A DNA stretch of 64,000 nucleotides from an uncultured Clostridia bacterium (GTDB lineage: Bacteria > Bacillota > Clostridia > TANB77 > UBA1234). The DNA lies in the NCBI GenBank assembly GCA_934149305.1, contig CAKPEF010000008.1:4682-68681 (forward strand), in the 5' to 3' direction. A model generated the notes under the pieces. The model was not told the DNA's origin, searched no databases, and saw only the letters and a program-made list of their open reading frames with translations. The position numbers and the translations under genes are program-made. Positions 16,675-25,742 of the stretch are shown here, in pieces (the stretch's first letter is position 1; each line of letters opens with the position of its first letter).

Positions 16675-16941
16675 CTACTTGTCCCTTAGTACCTCTTTTA
16701 GGGCTCTTTTTATATCTTGATTTGTAACTTTATGCTTGTTCTTTATTCTTGTTGCTATATTTTCGTCATAAAGATCTGTTGCTTCAATGTGCTTTATTTT
16801 CTTCTTTTTAGGTTTATCTATTTTTCGAACCGATCCATCTACCAAATATACATAATTTTCTTCAACTCCAACCACAATAAAATATAACCCTTTATCGCGT
16901 CCCATCGTTGATATTACTATATTTCCAATCTCTATATTCAA
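16675..16941 (-). CDS. KOW-domain RNA-binding protein (L14e/L6e-like)
   Basis: 88 residues. The first half (IEIGNIVISTMGRDKGLYFIVVG, YVYLVDGSVRKIDKPKKKK) is a KOW/SH3 barrel as found in a protein commonly encoded between map and infA in Clostridia. Likely binds rRNA or the translation apparatus; the precise role is not established. Confidence 0.8.
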   Translation of the reverse strand: MNIEIGNIVISTMGRDKGLYFIVVGVEENYVYLVDGSVRKIDKPKKKKIKHIEATDLYDENIATRIKNKHKVTNQDIKRALKEVLRDK

Positions 16942-17014
16942 AATTTATACCAACCTTTCTGTATATAAAAACTGCCAAAAAGCCATTTTCTAACTTAGAC
17001 ATTATACATTTTTT

Positions 17015-17776
17015 TTACACTATTGTCAACACTTCGGCACCATTTTTTGTTATCAAAATGGTGTTTTCGTAGTGTGCAGACAGTTTTCCATCTTCTGTAA
17101 GCACTGTCCAACCATCTTCATCTTCTATTATATCGGCTCTGCCTTCATTTACCATGGGTTCAACTGCTAGTGTCATGCCAGCTTCAAGCCTTGGTCCTCT
17201 TCCTGCTTTTCCGTAATTTGGTACTCCTGGATCTTCATGCATACTTGTGCCAATTCCATGTCCTTGGAATTCTCTTACTACAGAGTAACCGTTGTCTTCA
17301 ACATACATTTGAATTGCATGAGAAATATCCGAAACTCTATTGCCTGGTTTTGCGTATTTTATTCCTTCCCAAAAGCTTTCTTCTGTTACTTTTACTAGTC
17401 TTTTGGCTTCTTCGCTACCTTCTCCTACAACATAACTTCTTGTTGCATCTCCAAAATAGCCATCCTTATCTGCAACAATATCTATACATACTAAATCTCC
17501 ATCTTTCAACTTTCTGTTTGATGGTATTCCGTGGATAACTTCATCATTTACAGAAATACATGCAGTTGCTGGAAAAGGATTAGGATCACCATGTGGATAT
17601 CCTTTACACGAGCAATTGCATCCATGTGATAAAAAGAACTTTTCTGTAACTTCATCCAACTCTTTAGTTGTTACTCCTACTTTTACATGCTTTTTTATTT
17701 CTTCATGTGCTAATGCTACTATTTTACAGATTTCTCTCATTTTTGCTATTTCTTTTTCAGATTTTATTGAAATCAT
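17015..17776 (-). CDS. map: Type I methionine aminopeptidase
   Basis: 253 residues; removes the initiator Met from nascent proteins using a dinuclear metal site. Visible ligands and motifs: HGIPSNRKLKDGDLVCIDIV, DGYFGDATRSY, GHGIGTSMHEDPGVPN, VEPMVN and AHYENTILIT. The ATG at 17774-17776 fits the family N-terminus (MISIKSEKEIAKMREIC); an upstream in-frame ATG would add 11 residues. Confidence 0.96.
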   Translation of the reverse strand: MISIKSEKEIAKMREICKIVALAHEEIKKHVKVGVTTKELDEVTEKFFLSHGCNCSCKGYPHGDPNPFPATACISVNDEVIHGIPSNRKLKDGDLVCIDIVADKDGYFGDATRSYVVGEGSEEAKRLVKVTEESFWEGIKYAKPGNRVSDISHAIQMYVEDNGYSVVREFQGHGIGTSMHEDPGVPNYGKAGRGPRLEAGMTLAVEPMVNEGRADIIEDEDGWTVLTEDGKLSAHYENTILITKNGAEVLTIV

Positions 17777-17863
17777 TATATAAACATCTCCAGTCATTTT
17801 TGTTTTCAAAATCGTTTATATTTTACCACATTTTCACATATTTTTCAATGAAATTCAGATATT

Positions 17864-19924
17864 TCAAGCAAATAATCTTCCTATCCATCCAAACATCTTA
17901 TCTAGCACTACCATTAGTCTATCCCAGAATGTTTGGTTATTTTCTTTTTGCTCTAAGTCTCCTGTTTTTGGCTTTACCTCTTTTATATCAGGTGTTTTTA
18001 GTATAAATTGCACTTCTGTTACATTTTCATTTTTTTCTGAACCAAATGATTCTACTTTAGCATCTTTATCTATATTAAATATATTTGTTTTTTCTTCTAT
18101 TTCATCCCATTTATCATCTGTTATGTTTTGTATTGTGTTTTTTGAATTTATTAGTGTGTCTGCTTGCTTTGTAATTTGCATCAATTGTTTATTTACAGAT
18201 AGTATTGCATCTGCTGTTTTATCCGTTCCTTCATATATCGTACTGCTTATTATTTTTAATGTTTTTTGCAAGTTGCCAATCATACTTACAGACAATGAAT
18301 CCATCTCTTTTAATTCTTGCACTAATTTTTTCATATTTTCTATTGATGCTTCAAAGTCACCACTATTTGCAAGCAATTTATCACTATATTCATTTGCTGT
18401 TTTCAACATTTCTCCTAATGTTGATGTTGCGCTTACTAGTCCTGATGTAACATCTTCTATTACTTCTGCATCATCTTTATCTATCATCTTATAAATTTTA
18501 TTTAAATCGCTTTCTAATGTCTTTAAATCTTTTGCTAATGTTTTGGTTCCAGATGCACTACTACCAGACATTTCTTTTAATATTTTTTGTACTTCACCTA
18601 AATTATCATATATATCTTCAGCCGATGTTGAGATTTTGCCAAATATAGCTTCCATTTGGGCATCACCAGAAATGCTTGGGCTAACCTTTTCGACTGTACC
18701 TTCTATTGTTTTGGCACCAACACCTATATTATATAAGCAATCTTCTAATGCTTTAGTTTCTTCGCTTGTATCTAAGCTTCCCAATAAACCTCTTAAATCA
18801 GATGTCAAATTTGATAATGTTTTGACTAAGTCTTTTATTATTTCAACTTCATCTGGCAAGTCTTCAACTACATCTTCTAAATCACTTAAACTATCATTTA
18901 AATCATCTACATTTTCTTCTAAGTTTTTAGCCTTTTCGTTTATTTTTTCTGACATTTCTACAAATATTTCGTAATTTGTTTTCATGCTATCTAAGTCTTT
19001 ATTGGTATTTTCTATAATAGGTTCAAGTTCTTCTAATACCGTCTTTATTTTTGCAATATCTTCATCTCTTAAGCCACTTAGCCCATGTATTTCTTTTGTT
19101 CCTTTTTTTATTTCAGTTACACCATTGTTTATGCCATTTAAGCCGTTATTCATTCCTTTTAGTGAGTTTAAGATTACATCTGTGCTTGAATTTATTGCAT
19201 CTTTGGCATTTTCTATATTTTCTTTTTCATCCACTAAATCTGATAATTCATCTAATATGTTACCTGTTATTGGAACCATTGCCATTGTTATACCATCCAT
19301 GCTAAAGTTTTCTGTTCCTAATTTTATATGTAATGTTGTGCTTTGACCTGGTAATACTATGAACATAAGTGTTTTTGTATTACCCGTATTTGCTATAATA
19401 GCCTCTTCTGATTCTAAGCTTAAGTAATCATCCATATCATAACTACCTGTTACTTCTAGCATGTAATTGTTTTTGTAATACTCTTTTGCATTCTCATTTG
19501 CGTTTATCTCTAGAACTATCTCAACTAATCCTTTTGCACCTAACAAATCTTTTTGAGCACATTCAACTCCATTTAATTTATATGTTATTTTAAATGTCCA
19601 TGGCAATTTATCATAATATTCTTCTCCAACTTTTCCTGTGTATGCCACTCTTCTTTCGCCACTAACATTAAAAATTGTTTTTTCTTCTCCACTTTCTATA
19701 TTCTTTCTATTTGTTAAATTTTCAACTTTTGTATATTTTGTATAATCCTCATAGCTTTCAGCTGTGTTGTTTGTTAATATGCTGTATATGTTTATTTCTG
19801 AGACATTTCCCTCTTCTCCCAAGTTTACGTATACTGTCTCACTTTTATTTATGCTAGGCATTGCAAAGCAAAAACTATTCATAACTATCATAAATGCTAA
19901 TATCAAACTAATTACACGTTTCAA
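17864..19924 (-). CDS. Large secreted coiled-coil protein paired with the MMPL transporter
   Basis: 686 residues: a signal peptide (VISLILAFMIVMNSFCFA), a beta-rich N-terminal third with an immunoglobulin-like feel (VYVNLGEEGNVSEINIYS), then long helical coiled-coil stretches from about 225 to 590 resembling the YhgE/Pip type of extracytoplasmic helix bundle, and an amphipathic C-terminus (FWDRLMVVLDKMFGWIGRL). Encoded just after the TetR-MMPL pair and separated from it by one repeat element. It probably works with the transporter at the cell surface; the function is inferred from context only. Confidence 0.65.
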   Translation of the reverse strand: MKRVISLILAFMIVMNSFCFAMPSINKSETVYVNLGEEGNVSEINIYSILTNNTAESYEDYTKYTKVENLTNRKNIESGEEKTIFNVSGERRVAYTGKVGEEYYDKLPWTFKITYKLNGVECAQKDLLGAKGLVEIVLEINANENAKEYYKNNYMLEVTGSYDMDDYLSLESEEAIIANTGNTKTLMFIVLPGQSTTLHIKLGTENFSMDGITMAMVPITGNILDELSDLVDEKENIENAKDAINSSTDVILNSLKGMNNGLNGINNGVTEIKKGTKEIHGLSGLRDEDIAKIKTVLEELEPIIENTNKDLDSMKTNYEIFVEMSEKINEKAKNLEENVDDLNDSLSDLEDVVEDLPDEVEIIKDLVKTLSNLTSDLRGLLGSLDTSEETKALEDCLYNIGVGAKTIEGTVEKVSPSISGDAQMEAIFGKISTSAEDIYDNLGEVQKILKEMSGSSASGTKTLAKDLKTLESDLNKIYKMIDKDDAEVIEDVTSGLVSATSTLGEMLKTANEYSDKLLANSGDFEASIENMKKLVQELKEMDSLSVSMIGNLQKTLKIISSTIYEGTDKTADAILSVNKQLMQITKQADTLINSKNTIQNITDDKWDEIEEKTNIFNIDKDAKVESFGSEKNENVTEVQFILKTPDIKEVKPKTGDLEQKENNQTFWDRLMVVLDKMFGWIGRLFA

Positions 19925-19950
19925 TTTAATTACCTCTTTTCTTACTATTT

Positions 19951-20085
19951 GTTGTGTTCACTAATTACAATATTTTTTCCAATTTTACTTCAGTCTACTG
20001 CTATCAATTGTTTTTTATGGAGCACACTGTGCTCCGCTACATTTTTGATGGCATATTTTATTTTTCATAAATTAGTTTACACTAC
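19951..20085 (+). repeat. Dispersed repeat, family R1, full-length copy
   Basis: About 135 bp from GTTGTGTTCACTAATT to AAATTAGTTTACACTAC, with perfect core palindrome GGAGCACACTGTGCTCC near 20018. The right end abuts the MMPL stop codon (20087) and the left end lies 26 nt before the start of the secreted-protein gene. Confidence 0.75.
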
Positions 20086-20086
20086 A

Positions 20087-22180
20087 TTACACTTCTTCAG
20101 TTACTTTTTCTTTTGTTTTACTCTTTTTTACACTTCTAAATTTCGTTTCTTCTATTGCTTTATCAAATAATGATAGTACGTGTGGCAAGAAGAAAATTAC
20201 TAGGAACATACTTATAAGTGCTCCTCTTCCGATCAAGCCTCCCATTTCAGATACCGCTTTTATACTAGAACACCATTTTAGTAAAAATGCCGCACATACT
20301 AAGATTCCGCCTGATGTTAATATTGATGGTATACTTTTATTAACTGCAATACGAGAAGCCATTTTCTTATCATTTTCTTTTCTTGCATTCAAATAATTAT
20401 TTGTCATAAGAATTGCGTAATCGATTGTGGCTCCTAATTCTATTGTACTAACTATCAAATAACCTAAAAACATCATTTCTTTACCTGTATAGTATGGTAT
20501 TGCCATGTTTATAAATATTCCGCTTTCTATTACAAGTGTAAGTAATATTGGAAGTATAAATGATTTAAATGTAAATAACAAAATTACCATAACCGCTAAA
20601 ATAGAAAATATGTTTACTCTTGTATAATCCGCATTTACCACGTCTTTTATATTAAGAGTTATTGGCACTGTTCCTGTTATTTCATAATTATCCCCATAAT
20701 ATTTCTTTGTAAGTTCCTCTATCTTTCTTGATGTTTCAAATGCCAAATCGCTTTCCGATGATGTTTTTGTATATATTACTAATCTTGAATACTTGTCTGT
20801 TCTAAATTTTTGATATTTATCTATTGGCACAAAACTGTCTGGAATTCCTTCACTTACTAGGTTAGCTAGGCTTTGTACCTTCTTAACGCTTTCCATATCT
20901 TCGATTTCTTTAACTAATGCTTTTTCACTGACATAATCACCTGTTGGCACTAACACTATCATTGGGTTGCTTCTATCAAATTTGCTATTTATCTTCTTTT
21001 CATCTTCATATACTTTTGTACCTTCTCCACCACCAAATGATGATGAACCATACAAGAATATGTTTTGTTTTTGTGCCACATATGACGGAATTGCTATTAT
21101 AAGTACAATTGCAATTAGCAAATACGATATTTTTGCAGTGTATTTTGCGAATTTTTCGAAATCAGGCATAAACGATTTATGACGTGTTTTTTCTATTAAT
21201 GGATAGGACTTCAAAATTAAGCATGGCATAAACAATATAACTGTGAATAATGTTAAAACTATACCTTTAGCGAATACAAGTCCCATATCCGCACCTATTG
21301 TAAATCCCATAAAACAAAGTGCTAAAAAGCCTGCAATAGTTGTAAGTGCACTTGAAAATATTGATAAACAAGACTTTTTAACAGTCTCCATCATTGCCTT
21401 TTCTAAATCTTCGCCCTTATGTGATTCAAATTCATGTAACATAAATACCGAATAATCCATAGAAACAGCAAGTTGAAGTGCTGCAACTATGCTATATGTA
21501 AGGAAAGAAACATGCTTAAATATAACATTACTTCCCATATTTAAGAATATTGATGTTCCAATTACTATCATAAATAGAATTGGCGAGAAATATGAATCTG
21601 TAGTTAATACAAGAATTATAATAACTACTGGAATCAGTATGCACATTACTTTACTAACTTCGCTTTGAACTGTATCGGCAGCTGATTTTGTATCCACAGC
21701 GGAACCGATTATATTGCTTCCTTCTGGGACTATTTTATTTATTTCATCAATTGCTTTACTAGTTTTGCTTGAATAATCATCTTCATCAAACATTATTTCA
21801 AAGATGGCGCTTCCATCGTTATAATAATCTCTAAGCTCATCTTCTGATATAAAATCAAGCGGTCTATATATATCTATGCTATCATCTAGCCAAACAACCA
21901 TGTCTACGCCGTCTACTTTTTCAATTTGATTTTTATACTCTTTTGCTTCTACCAAACTCACATCGTTTATCATTACCCTTGCAAATCCTTGCATGCCAAA
22001 TTCTTCTTCAACTATATTCATTCCTCTCTTAGCTCTTTCGGTATCTGAAATATACTCAGATAGGTTATAATTGATCTTTACGCTAGGAATTAATAATATG
22101 CTTATTATAGTTGCTACTATAAATATAATTCCTATCTTATTTCTGTTTTTTACTATAAATTCTGCTATTTTGTCATTCAT
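20087..22180 (-). CDS. MMPL/RND-superfamily transporter
   Basis: 697 residues with the duplicated RND layout: helix 1 (IGIIFIVATIISILLI), a periplasmic-type loop, five helices (about 185-345), then a second loop and five more helices (about 530-680). Internal landmarks are AALQLAVSMDYSVFMLHEFE and TIELGATIDYAILMTNNY, matching positions in the two halves, with Asp in the proton-relay helix. MMPL transporters move lipids or drugs driven by the proton gradient. It overlaps the tetR gene by 8 nt and is likely controlled by it. Confidence 0.9.
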   Translation of the reverse strand: MNDKIAEFIVKNRNKIGIIFIVATIISILLIPSVKINYNLSEYISDTERAKRGMNIVEEEFGMQGFARVMINDVSLVEAKEYKNQIEKVDGVDMVVWLDDSIDIYRPLDFISEDELRDYYNDGSAIFEIMFDEDDYSSKTSKAIDEINKIVPEGSNIIGSAVDTKSAADTVQSEVSKVMCILIPVVIIILVLTTDSYFSPILFMIVIGTSIFLNMGSNVIFKHVSFLTYSIVAALQLAVSMDYSVFMLHEFESHKGEDLEKAMMETVKKSCLSIFSSALTTIAGFLALCFMGFTIGADMGLVFAKGIVLTLFTVILFMPCLILKSYPLIEKTRHKSFMPDFEKFAKYTAKISYLLIAIVLIIAIPSYVAQKQNIFLYGSSSFGGGEGTKVYEDEKKINSKFDRSNPMIVLVPTGDYVSEKALVKEIEDMESVKKVQSLANLVSEGIPDSFVPIDKYQKFRTDKYSRLVIYTKTSSESDLAFETSRKIEELTKKYYGDNYEITGTVPITLNIKDVVNADYTRVNIFSILAVMVILLFTFKSFILPILLTLVIESGIFINMAIPYYTGKEMMFLGYLIVSTIELGATIDYAILMTNNYLNARKENDKKMASRIAVNKSIPSILTSGGILVCAAFLLKWCSSIKAVSEMGGLIGRGALISMFLVIFFLPHVLSLFDKAIEETKFRSVKKSKTKEKVTEEV

Positions 22181-22775
22181 CTTTTATCACTTCCATTACT
22201 TTCTCGCTTAGTCCACTAAGCATTAATTTCTTATATATTTCTAGATTTCTTTTCAAATCTTCTATATTATCTACATTGTTTTTTACAATGTATGTAAACC
22301 CTTCAAACTGTGCCCTAGATATCGCATTACATAGTGTAATGTCAACTTTTTCTTTATCAGTTATGCTTTTTACAATGCTTGCAAGCTTGTTTGTAAACAT
22401 ATCTAATATTTGCTCTTTAAAATCTGTAAATTGTCTTTCTGTTTCTGAATTTAACATTACTTTAAGTGTATCTTTATTCTCTTCTGCTAGCTTTAATGTT
22501 AGCTCTATAAGTCCTTCAAAAATCAAGTTCGAGTCAATATCTTGATAATTAGAAGGTATATCACTTACAAACTTGCTCACCTTTTCTTCTACTTCTTTTA
22601 GGATTTCATTCAATAAATGTTTTTTAGTCAAAAAATATCTGTAAATATTTCCTGTACTAATACCTACATCTAAAGCAATATCCTTCATTGAAGTATTTTC
22701 ATATCCCTCTTTTTTAAATCTTTTCTTACCAACTTCTATTATCTTTTGTTTAATATCATCTTTTAATTTCTGCAA
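22173..22775 (-). CDS. TetR-family repressor of the MMPL operon
   Basis: 200 residues. The N-terminal HTH (IIEVGKKRFKKEGYENTSMKDIALDVGISTGNIYRYFLTK) is a standard TetR DNA-binding domain; the C-terminal ligand domain is unassigned. The start is most likely TTG at 22773-22775, eight nt after GGAGG. An in-frame GTG at 22808 lies inside an operator and has no ribosome binding site. Two matching palindromes upstream suggest autorepression. It overlaps the transporter gene. Confidence 0.85.
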   Translation of the reverse strand: MQKLKDDIKQKIIEVGKKRFKKEGYENTSMKDIALDVGISTGNIYRYFLTKKHLLNEILKEVEEKVSKFVSDIPSNYQDIDSNLIFEGLIELTLKLAEENKDTLKVMLNSETERQFTDFKEQILDMFTNKLASIVKSITDKEKVDITLCNAISRAQFEGFTYIVKNNVDNIEDLKRNLEIYKKLMLSGLSEKVMEVIKDE

Positions 22776-22791
22776 AACATCCACCTCCAAC

Positions 22792-22809
22792 AATGAATTT
22801 ATATTCACT
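22792..22809. promoter_or_regulatory. Operator O1 of the TetR repressor
   Basis: AATGAATTTATATTCACT, a near-perfect palindrome between the -10 box and the start codon of the tetR gene, matching O2. Confidence 0.65.
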
Positions 22810-22817
22810 ATTGATAT

Positions 22818-22845
22818 ATTATATACCGAATTTTTAAAAAGTCAA
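22818..22845 (-). promoter_or_regulatory. Promoter of the TetR-MMPL operon
   Basis: Minus strand TTGACT (22840-22845), 16-nt spacer, TATAAT (22818-22823). The -35 box touches operator O2 and the transcript start region reaches O1, so binding of the repressor would block it. Confidence 0.7.
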
Positions 22846-22867
22846 TAATGAATTTATATTCATTATT
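22844..22867. promoter_or_regulatory. Operator O2 of the TetR repressor
   Basis: Ten-bp perfect inverted arms AATAATGAAT / ATTCATTATT around TTAT. The same AATGAAT-TTAT core is repeated 55 bp away in O1. Confidence 0.7.
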
Positions 22868-22910
22868 ATTTTTAATACTTATAGCTTTACATTTCATTTA
22901 GTTGCGTTCA

Positions 22911-22990
22911 CTAACCTTTTATAGTGCAAGCCTAAGCTATTCTTTTTTTGTGCGGTGCATCTTATCTTTTTCATAAATTAGACTACTCCA
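22911..22990 (+). repeat. Dispersed repeat, family R1, decayed copy
   Basis: GTTGCGTTCACTAACC at left and CATAAATTAGACTACTC at right with a degraded core (ATAGTGCAAGCCTAAGCTA). It lies in the 300-nt gap between tetR and adk, which otherwise holds only the tetR promoter, its operators and the adk terminator. Confidence 0.55.
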
Positions 22991-23044
22991 CAGCTCATTT
23001 TATTAAAAAATATTTGTTCTCGCATACCCAGGAGCAAAAGGCAT

Positions 23045-23095
23045 AAAAAAATAACTTAGCCTGCAATGCATTTCTGCATTTTAGACTAAGTTACT
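23045..23095 (-). terminator. Terminator after adk
   Basis: Minus strand GTAACTTAGTCTAAAATGCAG / CTGCAGG-like arm ending GCTAAGTTAT followed by TTTTTTATG. It ends the adk transcript before the repeat and the divergent regulatory region of the TetR operon. Confidence 0.75.
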
Positions 23096-23110
23096 CTATG
23101 TAATATTAAA

Positions 23111-23764
23111 TTACTTTAATTGCTCTTTAACAAGTGCTATAGTATCTTCTAATCTTTCTTGTCCAACAACTGTAGCTAATATTCCTTTTTCTGTGTAATA
23201 AGCTATTAAAGGCTCTGTTTGTTTGTGATATGTTTCAAGTCTCTTTGAAACTGTTGCTTCATTGTCGTCATCTCTAATAAATAGTTTGCTTCCGCATTTG
23301 TCACAAATACCTTCAACTTTTGGTGGGTTATCTCTCATATTATAGATTTCTTTGCAGTCTGGGTTCTCACAAGTTCTTCTATTTAATGCCCTACCCATGA
23401 TTTCTTCATCTGGAACATGTAAGTTTATTACTTTATCCACTTTTATTCCGTTTTCTGTTAAATATTCATCTAATGCCTTAGCTTGGTCAATTGTTCTTGG
23501 GAATCCATCTAATAAAAATCCTCTTTCTTTACAATCTGACTCTTCTAATCTATTTTTTAATAAATTAATTACTAATTCATCTGGAACTAAAGCTCCTTTA
23601 TCCATGTATGCTTTTGCTTCTTTACCAAGTTCTGTTCCATCTGCTATATTTTTTCTTAAAATATCACCTGTTGAGATGTGTGGAACATTGTAATCTTTAG
23701 TTATCCATTTGCATTGTGAACCTTTTCCGCTACCAGGTGCACCAAGTATAATTAATCTTATCAT
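23111..23764 (-). CDS. adk: Adenylate kinase (zinc lid)
   Basis: 217 residues. Catalyses ATP + AMP = 2 ADP. P-loop LGAPGSGKGSQCKWI, NMP-binding HISTGDILRKNI, LDGFPRTIDQAKAL, and a LID with four cysteines (CENPDCKEIYN, CDKCG) that bind zinc, the Gram-positive form. It has its own promoter because a terminator follows secY. Confidence 0.97.
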   Translation of the reverse strand: MIRLIILGAPGSGKGSQCKWITKDYNVPHISTGDILRKNIADGTELGKEAKAYMDKGALVPDELVINLLKNRLEESDCKERGFLLDGFPRTIDQAKALDEYLTENGIKVDKVINLHVPDEEIMGRALNRRTCENPDCKEIYNMRDNPPKVEGICDKCGSKLFIRDDDNEATVSKRLETYHKQTEPLIAYYTEKGILATVVGQERLEDTIALVKEQLK

Positions 23765-23795
23765 ATATTTGACCTCCTATTATTTTTATATGTCT

Positions 23796-23824
23796 ATAAT
23801 ATACTCAAAAAGGTTGGTTGTCAA
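23796..23824 (-). promoter_or_regulatory. Promoter of adk
   Basis: Minus strand TTGACA (23819-23824), 17-nt spacer, TATTAT (23796-23801), 32 nt before the adk start. Confidence 0.8.
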
Positions 23825-23828
23825 TTGC

Positions 23829-23864
23829 AAAAAAGGACACTCCCATAGGAGTATCCATTTTTTC
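23829..23864 (-). terminator. Terminator after secY
   Basis: Minus strand GGATACTCC / GGGAGTGTCC hairpin followed by TTTTTTGC. It ends the S10-spc transcript; adk restarts from its own promoter 10 nt further on. Confidence 0.85.
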
Positions 23865-23866
23865 TA

Positions 23867-25231
23867 TTAATCTAAAAATCCTTTATAATGACGTGTTAAC
23901 ATTTGAGCTTCTAGTTGTCTGATTGATTCTAGAGCAACACCAACTACGATTAGTATAGCTGTTCCTCCAAATGATAATCTAAGACCTGCAAATTGTACTA
24001 ATATTGGCAAAATTGCAATGATTGCTAGGAATATAGCACCAAATGTTGTTATATATTTTAGTATTGATGCAAGATAATCCGATGTAGGTTTTCCTGCTCT
24101 AATACCTGGTATAAATCCGCCATTTTTCTTTAAATTATTTGATACTTCAACTGGGTTAAATGCCATTGCCATTGTGTAGAAGAATGTAAATCCAACTATT
24201 AACAATAGGTATATAACAATGTGTGCAATTCCACACCATAAAATATCCCAGTTGAATGCTCCTGTTGTTGCATCTGTTAAACTTGCATTTAATGATGTAA
24301 ATGCAAATACTTTATACATTGTAGCCCAGAAACCTGTGCTTGTTGCTATGTCATGATTTACAAGTTGCATAATCATTGCTGGCAACTGCATAAATGACAT
24401 TGCAAAGATTACTGGCATAACACCTGCCATTGCAAGTTTCATAGGAATGTGTGTGTTTTGTCCACCATACATTTTTCTACCTACTACTCTTTTTGCATAT
24501 TGAACAGGAACTCTTCTTTCAGCCTCTGTTACCCAAACAACACCCGCAACAAGTATAATTGCTGCAATTATTACTGCGATTGAAATTATTAATCCCTTAA
24601 TATTCAACACACCCTCAACAATACATAAATCATGAACTAAATACTCTATTGCTGATGGAATCCCAGAAACGATACCAGCAAAAATCAATAATGAAGTACC
24701 ATTTCCTATTCCCTTTGATGTAATTTGTTCGGCAAGCCACATCAAAAGTGTAGAACCAGCTGTAAGTGTTAGTATAAATAGTAATGGTGTTAATATACCG
24801 TTTCCTATAAATACTCCTTGGTTTTTATATGTAGCATAGATACCAAATGCTTCGATTGCTGCAAGAATAACTGCCGCATATCTCATATATTGGTTTATTT
24901 TCTTTCTACCTTCTTCGCCACCATCTTTAGATAAGCTTTCTAAAGCTGGGATAGCAAATGTCAATAATTGTACAACAATTGATGCTGTAATGTATGGACT
25001 TATTGACATTGCAAATACAGAAAGGTTTGAAAATGCTCCACCAGTTATTATGTTGACTGTTCCTACAATTGAATTTGTTGAACTTTTATTAACTAATGCT
25101 AATAATTCACCATCAACTCCCGGTGCTGTAACAAATGCTCCAAATCTAAAAATTGCTAATAATAATAGAGTGTATAGAAGTTTCTTTCTTAACTCTGGAA
25201 CCTTCCATGCGTTAGCTAGTGTTTTAAACAC
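23867..25231 (-). CDS. secY: SecY protein-export channel subunit
   Basis: 454 residues, ten membrane helices; forms the translocon pore with SecE/SecG. Landmarks: FRFGAFVTAPGVD, the helix pair around SMSISPYITASIVVQLL (here FAMSISPYI), the loop TEAERRVPVQYAKRVVGRKM that meets the ribosome and SecA, and the C-terminal GGTAILIVVGVALESIRQLE. I chose GTG at 25229-25231, six nt after GAGGTGG and just past the rplO stop; longer starts overlap rplO. Confidence 0.95.
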   Translation of the reverse strand: MFKTLANAWKVPELRKKLLYTLLLLAIFRFGAFVTAPGVDGELLALVNKSSTNSIVGTVNIITGGAFSNLSVFAMSISPYITASIVVQLLTFAIPALESLSKDGGEEGRKKINQYMRYAAVILAAIEAFGIYATYKNQGVFIGNGILTPLLFILTLTAGSTLLMWLAEQITSKGIGNGTSLLIFAGIVSGIPSAIEYLVHDLCIVEGVLNIKGLIISIAVIIAAIILVAGVVWVTEAERRVPVQYAKRVVGRKMYGGQNTHIPMKLAMAGVMPVIFAMSFMQLPAMIMQLVNHDIATSTGFWATMYKVFAFTSLNASLTDATTGAFNWDILWCGIAHIVIYLLLIVGFTFFYTMAMAFNPVEVSNNLKKNGGFIPGIRAGKPTSDYLASILKYITTFGAIFLAIIAILPILVQFAGLRLSFGGTAILIVVGVALESIRQLEAQMLTRHYKGFLD

Positions 25232-25232
25232 T

Positions 25233-25682
25233 TTACACCACCTCAACCTTTCCGCCAGCAGCAGTTATTTTTTCGTTTGCTGTTTTTGTTACTCTAGCAG
25301 CCTTAACAGTAAGTTTTTTAGTTAATTCTCCATTTCCTAAAACAACTATACCATCATTTGCTTTTTTAATTATTCCAGCTTCTAATAAGCTTTCTGCTGT
25401 TACCTCTGTGTTGTTATCTAGTGTTTCTAACATTGCAAGTGTAACTTCTGTGTATGTTTTTGCTCCTCTATTTTTGAATCCTCTCTTTGGAATTCTTCTG
25501 AATAATGGCATTTGACCACCTTCAAATCCTGGTCTAACTCCACCGCCACTTCTAGCTTTTTGGCCTTTATGACCTTTACCAGCAGTTTTACCAAGTCCAG
25601 AACCGATACCTCTACCAATTCTCTTTCTAGTTTCTCTAGCTCCTGGTGTGCTTGTTAATTCGTCAAGTTTCATGTTTTGCAC
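25233..25682 (-). CDS. rplO: 50S ribosomal protein L15
   Basis: 149 residues. LTSTPGARETRKRIGRGIGSG, KTAGKGHKGQKARSGGGVRPGFEGGQMPL and RRIPKRGF are diagnostic. It follows rpsE by only 60 nt, so the rpmD (L30) gene usually found between them is missing. Confidence 0.97.
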   Translation of the reverse strand: MQNMKLDELTSTPGARETRKRIGRGIGSGLGKTAGKGHKGQKARSGGGVRPGFEGGQMPLFRRIPKRGFKNRGAKTYTEVTLAMLETLDNNTEVTAESLLEAGIIKKANDGIVVLGNGELTKKLTVKAARVTKTANEKITAAGGKVEVV

Positions 25683-25742
25683 CTCCCTTTAGTTTTCATC
25701 TAAATATTTTAACATATAAAATTATCTTTACATAGGTAATTT

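Noticed and set aside
25427..25618. A 63-codon minus-strand ORF inside rplO.
   Set aside because: It is an out-of-frame reading of the L15 gene.
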